NCBI RefSeq assembly: GCF_023652955.1
Contig: NZ_JAKLOY010000012.1
Coordinates: 62,001-126,000, forward strand
From: Geomonas sp. Red32
GTDB taxonomy: Bacteria; Desulfobacterota; Desulfuromonadia; Geobacterales; Geobacteraceae
DNA: 64,000 nt
Direction of reading: 5' to 3'
Made by a program: the position numbers and the translations under genes. Every line of letters begins with the position of its first letter. Position 1 is the stretch's first letter. The notes beneath the pieces were generated by a model. The model was not told the DNA's origin and did no database searches. It worked only from the letters and a program-made list of their open reading frames with translations. Below, piece by piece: positions 61,403 to 64,000 of the stretch.

Positions 61403-62923
61403 ATGCCGGAGATCTCGACAATCCGCTCCGCACTCTTTGTCGACTTCGACAATATCTATCTCAATTTCCACAACCAGGACCAGGATCTGGCCAAAGCCTT
61501 TGCCAGCCGGCCGGAACGGTGGCTCAAGTGGCTGGTGGACTCGAGACTCCCCATTTCCACCGACGGCCAGTTCGAGCGCCGCATCCTGATCCGCCGGTGC
61601 TATCTCAACCCTTCCTCCTTCGCCGATTTCCGCCCCTACTTCACCAAGGCGGCCTTCGAAGTCATCGACTGCCCGCCGCTCACCAGCCGGGGGAAGACCA
61701 GTACCGACGTCCACATGGTGATGGACATCCTGGAGACCCTGCACCACTATCCGTCCATCGACGAGTTCATCGTCCTTTCCGGTGACGCCGACTTCACGCC
61801 GGTGCTCATCAAGCTCAGAAAGCACGACCGCCGCACCTCCGTGCTGGCGGTGGGATACGCGTCGCCCGCCTACAAGGCGTCCGCCGACCACGTCTTCGAC
61901 CTCGACGACTTCATCAGCAGCGGCATCGGCTTCGTCGAGATCGAGCCCGATCACGATCTCTCCGCTCCCGGCAGCGTAAAGCCGGAGACTTCGCTCATCA
62001 AGCGCATCGCCAGCCGGGTCGCCGAGGTGGTCGCCGAGGCGGGGCCCGTCCAGGCCGCCGACCTGCCGAGGATTTTCCGGGAGTTCAAGGAATTCGGGAG
62101 GGATACCAACTGGCTGGGGTACGGCACGCTGCGTAGGCTCGCCATGGAGGTGGCCAACTCGCGTGACGAGCTGCTGCTGATCGACGAGGATCCGTGGAAG
62201 ATCGGCGTCCAGGCCGCTCCGGTCGTTACCGTGGAGGCCGAGCATGAGCAACCGGCGGCGGCCGCCGAAGGGGTCGTGCTGACCCCGGAGCTCAAGCAGA
62301 GGATGGAGGATTTCATCGTCGAGATCGTGAAGTCTTCACCGATCCCGGTGGTGATGGCCAAGATGGCCCATCTGCTGGTTATGAAGTTCGGGCCCGGGCT
62401 CAACCAGTCGGAGTGGTTCGGGAAGGGGAGCTTCAAGGCGCTGCTCGGCCACATGAACCTGCCGGGGATCGAGCTCTCCAGCATGCTCTCCGGTTTTCTC
62501 TACGATCCGACCATCCACCCGGCCCCGGAAGAGAAGATGGACTCGCTGCAGGTCAAGATCCACAACATCACCGACACCCCGCTGCTCCCCGCCGAGCATT
62601 ACCTGATCCTGTTCCGCTGCCTGGCCAACGAGGTCAACGCCAACGGCTACAGCCTGAGCAGGACCTCGAAGGCGGTGCGCGACTGCTGCGCGGAGGAAGG
62701 GGCATCGGTGGCGAGGAGCCACGTCAACTTCGTGCTGCTCGGCCTGGGCCACGTGCGTTACCGTTACCAGCAGGGGCAGGTGGATGCCGCGACCTTGGCC
62801 CAGAAGTTCTTCGAGAACGTCTTGAACCTCTGCCGGAGCTCCCAGATCCAGCTGACCGACGAAGAAACCTCCTCGGTCCGCGCCTGGATCACCGGGGTAT
62901 CGGAAGAAACCGAAAACCTGTAG
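61403..62923 (+). CDS. NYN-domain RNase-like protein with OST-HTH/LOTUS repeats
   Basis: 506 residues. The N-terminal NYN (PIN-like) domain has L-F-V-D14-F-D16-N-I-Y-L, T-S-T-D102-V-H-M-V-M-D and L-S-G-D128-A-D130-F-T-P-V, the acidic set of Mg-dependent ribonucleases. Two or three OST-HTH/LOTUS-like winged-helix modules follow (about 195-265, 292-370, 395-460), linked by a Glu/Ala-rich spacer. Such proteins bind RNA, and some have roles in RNA decay or defence. AAGGAG lies before the ATG at 61403. It is convergent with the J-domain gene, and a nested palindrome follows the stop. Confidence 0.85.
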   Translation: MPEISTIRSALFVDFDNIYLNFHNQDQDLAKAFASRPERWLKWLVDSRLPISTDGQFERRILIRRCYLNPSSFADFRPYFTKAAFEVIDCPPLTSRGKTSTDVHMVMDILETLHHYPSIDEFIVLSGDADFTPVLIKLRKHDRRTSVLAVGYASPAYKASADHVFDLDDFISSGIGFVEIEPDHDLSAPGSVKPETSLIKRIASRVAEVVAEAGPVQAADLPRIFREFKEFGRDTNWLGYGTLRRLAMEVANSRDELLLIDEDPWKIGVQAAPVVTVEAEHEQPAAAAEGVVLTPELKQRMEDFIVEIVKSSPIPVVMAKMAHLLVMKFGPGLNQSEWFGKGSFKALLGHMNLPGIELSSMLSGFLYDPTIHPAPEEKMDSLQVKIHNITDTPLLPAEHYLILFRCLANEVNANGYSLSRTSKAVRDCCAEEGASVARSHVNFVLLGLGHVRYRYQQGQVDAATLAQKFFENVLNLCRSSQIQLTDEETSSVRAWITGVSEETENL

Positions 62924-62926
62924 CAC

Positions 62927-63024
62927 GCGGCTTCAAACAGATTGAGCGGATCGGCTCAGACCCCCAAGTTTTGGGGGTATCCGCGCCAATCCGCTCAATC
63001 CGCGTCATCCGCGTTCGAAGCCGC
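62927..63024. repeat. Nested palindromic element between convergent genes
   Basis: Three stems are nested: 62927-62938 with 63013-63024 (11 of 12), 62940-62951 with 62989-63000 (12 of 12), and 62960-62967 with 62971-62978 (8 of 8, loop GTT). The right arm carries ATCCGCGTCATCCGCGTTC, also found inverted at 26507-26620. It may act as a terminator for both flanking genes. Confidence 0.85.
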
Positions 63025-63029
63025 CGATG

Positions 63030-63608
63030 TTATCTTTCTTCGATCCTCACCTGGCTCGTCCGCAGGTGTTCCTCCAGCAGGTGGTCCGGCGCGAGCCTTA
63101 GCTTCGTCTCTTCCACCTGGTCCACCCCGCCGGCCGTGATCGCCACGTGGCCGGTTTCCAGCCGCTCCACCCATCCCTTGGCCTTGAGATACCAGAGGTG
63201 GAACTCCACCAGCTCCGCCGGAGCACCGATCAGGCGGCAGATCTCCACCTCGCCGATCCCCGGGCTCAGCATGTCGCGGCGCCGCTGGACGTAGAGAAGG
63301 GAAAGGAGCTTCTCGCGGGTCACCTGGTCGTCCCCGAAGGCCGCCCGGTTACTCGCCTCAGCCGCCACCCCCCATTTATGATTCCAGTAATCCTGGTACT
63401 GGACGTCGTACCCGGCCCGCGCCTCGGGGTCCGAAAGGGTATGGTGCGCCTCGACGATCAGGCGGAAGCGGTCCGTGTCCGAAGAGTCCACGTTGTCCGG
63501 GTGGTACTTCTTGGCCAGGTGCCGGAAGATACGGTCGATGGTCTCCGCATCCGCGTTGGGGCTTAACTGCAGCAGGTCATAGTAGTCGACGAATTTTTGG
63601 ATAGTCAC
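63030..63608 (-). CDS. J-domain (DnaJ-like) protein
   Basis: 192 residues. The J domain is residues 6-70, with Y-Y-D-L-L-Q-L-S-P-N-A, K-K-Y-H-P-D-N (the HPD motif near 36-38) and D-P-E-A-R-A-G-Y-D. The rest (about 85-190) looks like a winged-helix segment with no Gly/Phe or zinc-finger region, so it is a specialised co-chaperone and not DnaJ itself. It should recruit DnaK to an unknown client. Its position beside the NYN gene is convergent, so the two are not one operon. Confidence 0.85.
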   Translation of the reverse strand: MTIQKFVDYYDLLQLSPNADAETIDRIFRHLAKKYHPDNVDSSDTDRFRLIVEAHHTLSDPEARAGYDVQYQDYWNHKWGVAAEASNRAAFGDDQVTREKLLSLLYVQRRRDMLSPGIGEVEICRLIGAPAELVEFHLWYLKAKGWVERLETGHVAITAGGVDQVEETKLRLAPDHLLEEHLRTSQVRIEER

Positions 63609-63707
63609 CGTATCCTCCCTCCCCCTGGCGTTGTCGTCGTTCTCCGTACGAACACGCCAGCAAGTTTATCATTGGAAAAATCTAAATAAAGTATCCGCCA
63701 CGAGATC

Positions 63708-63737
63708 TTGTCATGGGGCTTCCATCCCCGCTATAAT
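63708..63737 (+). promoter_or_regulatory. Sigma-70-like promoter for the DUF1294 gene
   Basis: TTGTCA (63708-63713), an 18-base spacer, and a perfect TATAAT (63732-63737), 72 bases before the GTG. Confidence 0.65.
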
Positions 63738-63808
63738 CCCGCCCAGCCACAACATCCCCTCTGCTTGGGGGTAGGGCGAGGGGCTTTTCTGCCCGAAACG
63801 GAGATCGC

Positions 63809-64000
63809 GTGTCCACCCCATGTGCTCAAGCCGGCTTGCTTATCGCCCTGTCCGCCGCTTTCTACCTCGCGCTGGGGAGTCTCCCCATGCTGTATGCTGC
63901 CGCGAGCCTCCTCACCTTCCTCCTCTACGCCGCCGACAAGACCGCCGCCCGTAACGGCGCCTGGCGCATCCCCGAGCTGACCCTCCACACGGCAAGCCTC
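63809..64000 (+). CDS. DUF1294 membrane protein, 3' truncated by the window
   Basis: 64 codons are visible. The start is a GTG after GGAG. Two membrane segments (about residues 8-24 and 26-40) lead to Y-A-A-D-K-T-A-A-R-N-G-A-W-R-I-P-E-L-T-L-H, a clear DUF1294 signature (small membrane proteins of unknown function, often with a cold-shock domain in front). The frame is open at the last base, so the C-terminal end is outside the window. A near-consensus promoter is upstream. Confidence 0.75.
   Translation, partial: MSTPCAQAGLLIALSAAFYLALGSLPMLYAAASLLTFLLYAADKTAARNGAWRIPELTLHTASL

Overview
The window is a GC-rich bacterial chromosome segment that fits the Geobacteraceae (Desulfuromonadota, close to Geobacter, Geomonas or Citrifermentans). 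The reasons are a Cbc-type quinone/cytochrome module, a seven-heme NapC/NirT-type cytochrome, a cytochrome P460, a tungsten aldehyde oxidoreductase-family enzyme, an energy-converting hydrogenase-related (Ehr) complex, and many GC-rich interspersed palindromes between genes. The assignment rests on gene content; no rRNA or tRNA gene was recognised.

Layout. 1-11 kb: end of an MCE/MlaD-like protein, a carotenoid-biosynthesis membrane protein, an orphan HI0074-like protein, cytochrome P460, an M16 peptidase, a globin sensor, a decayed region with a lipase maturation factor remnant, an MFS transporter, a PstS-like lipoprotein, a PPOX-fold protein and a class II DAHP synthase. 11-23 kb: a membrane C13 peptidase overlapping tail-to-tail with an AOR-family enzyme, a DUF523-DUF1722 protein, a lower-GC MarR/exporter operon, a stand-alone EF-G, an M28 peptidase and a CHAD protein. 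23-31 kb: galE behind a candidate attenuator, then yicC-gmk-rpoZ-rel-ridA, rpmB, a YdcF-like protein, and a divergent XRE regulator/SDR pair. 32-41 kb: a CHAP-like secreted protein, the tmk-holB-ricT-metG operon, and rnc-radical SAM-era.

41-60 kb is the bioenergetic part. It holds a heptaheme NapC/NirT cytochrome, then an HTH-PTS IIA regulator with the first NuoL/HyfB-like subunit, then a DUF2339-like membrane protein, cbcSTU and a beta-carbonic anhydrase. After these comes the second HyfB-like subunit followed by HyfC-, HyfE-, HyfF-, HyfG- and HyfI-like subunits in a tight operon. The HyfG-like large subunit has lost the L1 cysteines that hold the NiFe site, while the small subunit keeps all its Fe-S ligands. 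The complex is therefore predicted to be an Ehr-type redox-driven ion pump and not a hydrogenase; its electron donor and acceptor are unknown. 60-64 kb: cysteine synthase, a lipoprotein, an NYN/OST-HTH RNA-binding protein, a J-domain protein, and the start of a DUF1294 protein.

How genes work together: gmk, rpoZ and rel link GTP supply, RNA polymerase and (p)ppGpp. tmk, holB, ricT and metG form a housekeeping operon. CbcSTU probably moves electrons between the quinone pool and periplasmic cytochromes, and Ehr probably couples another redox reaction to ion transport. Intergenic space is full of REP-like palindromes. The most notable non-coding signals are the galE leader, a MarR operator abutting its start codon, a 23-bp perfect inverted repeat upstream of cbcS, and a nested palindrome after the NYN gene.
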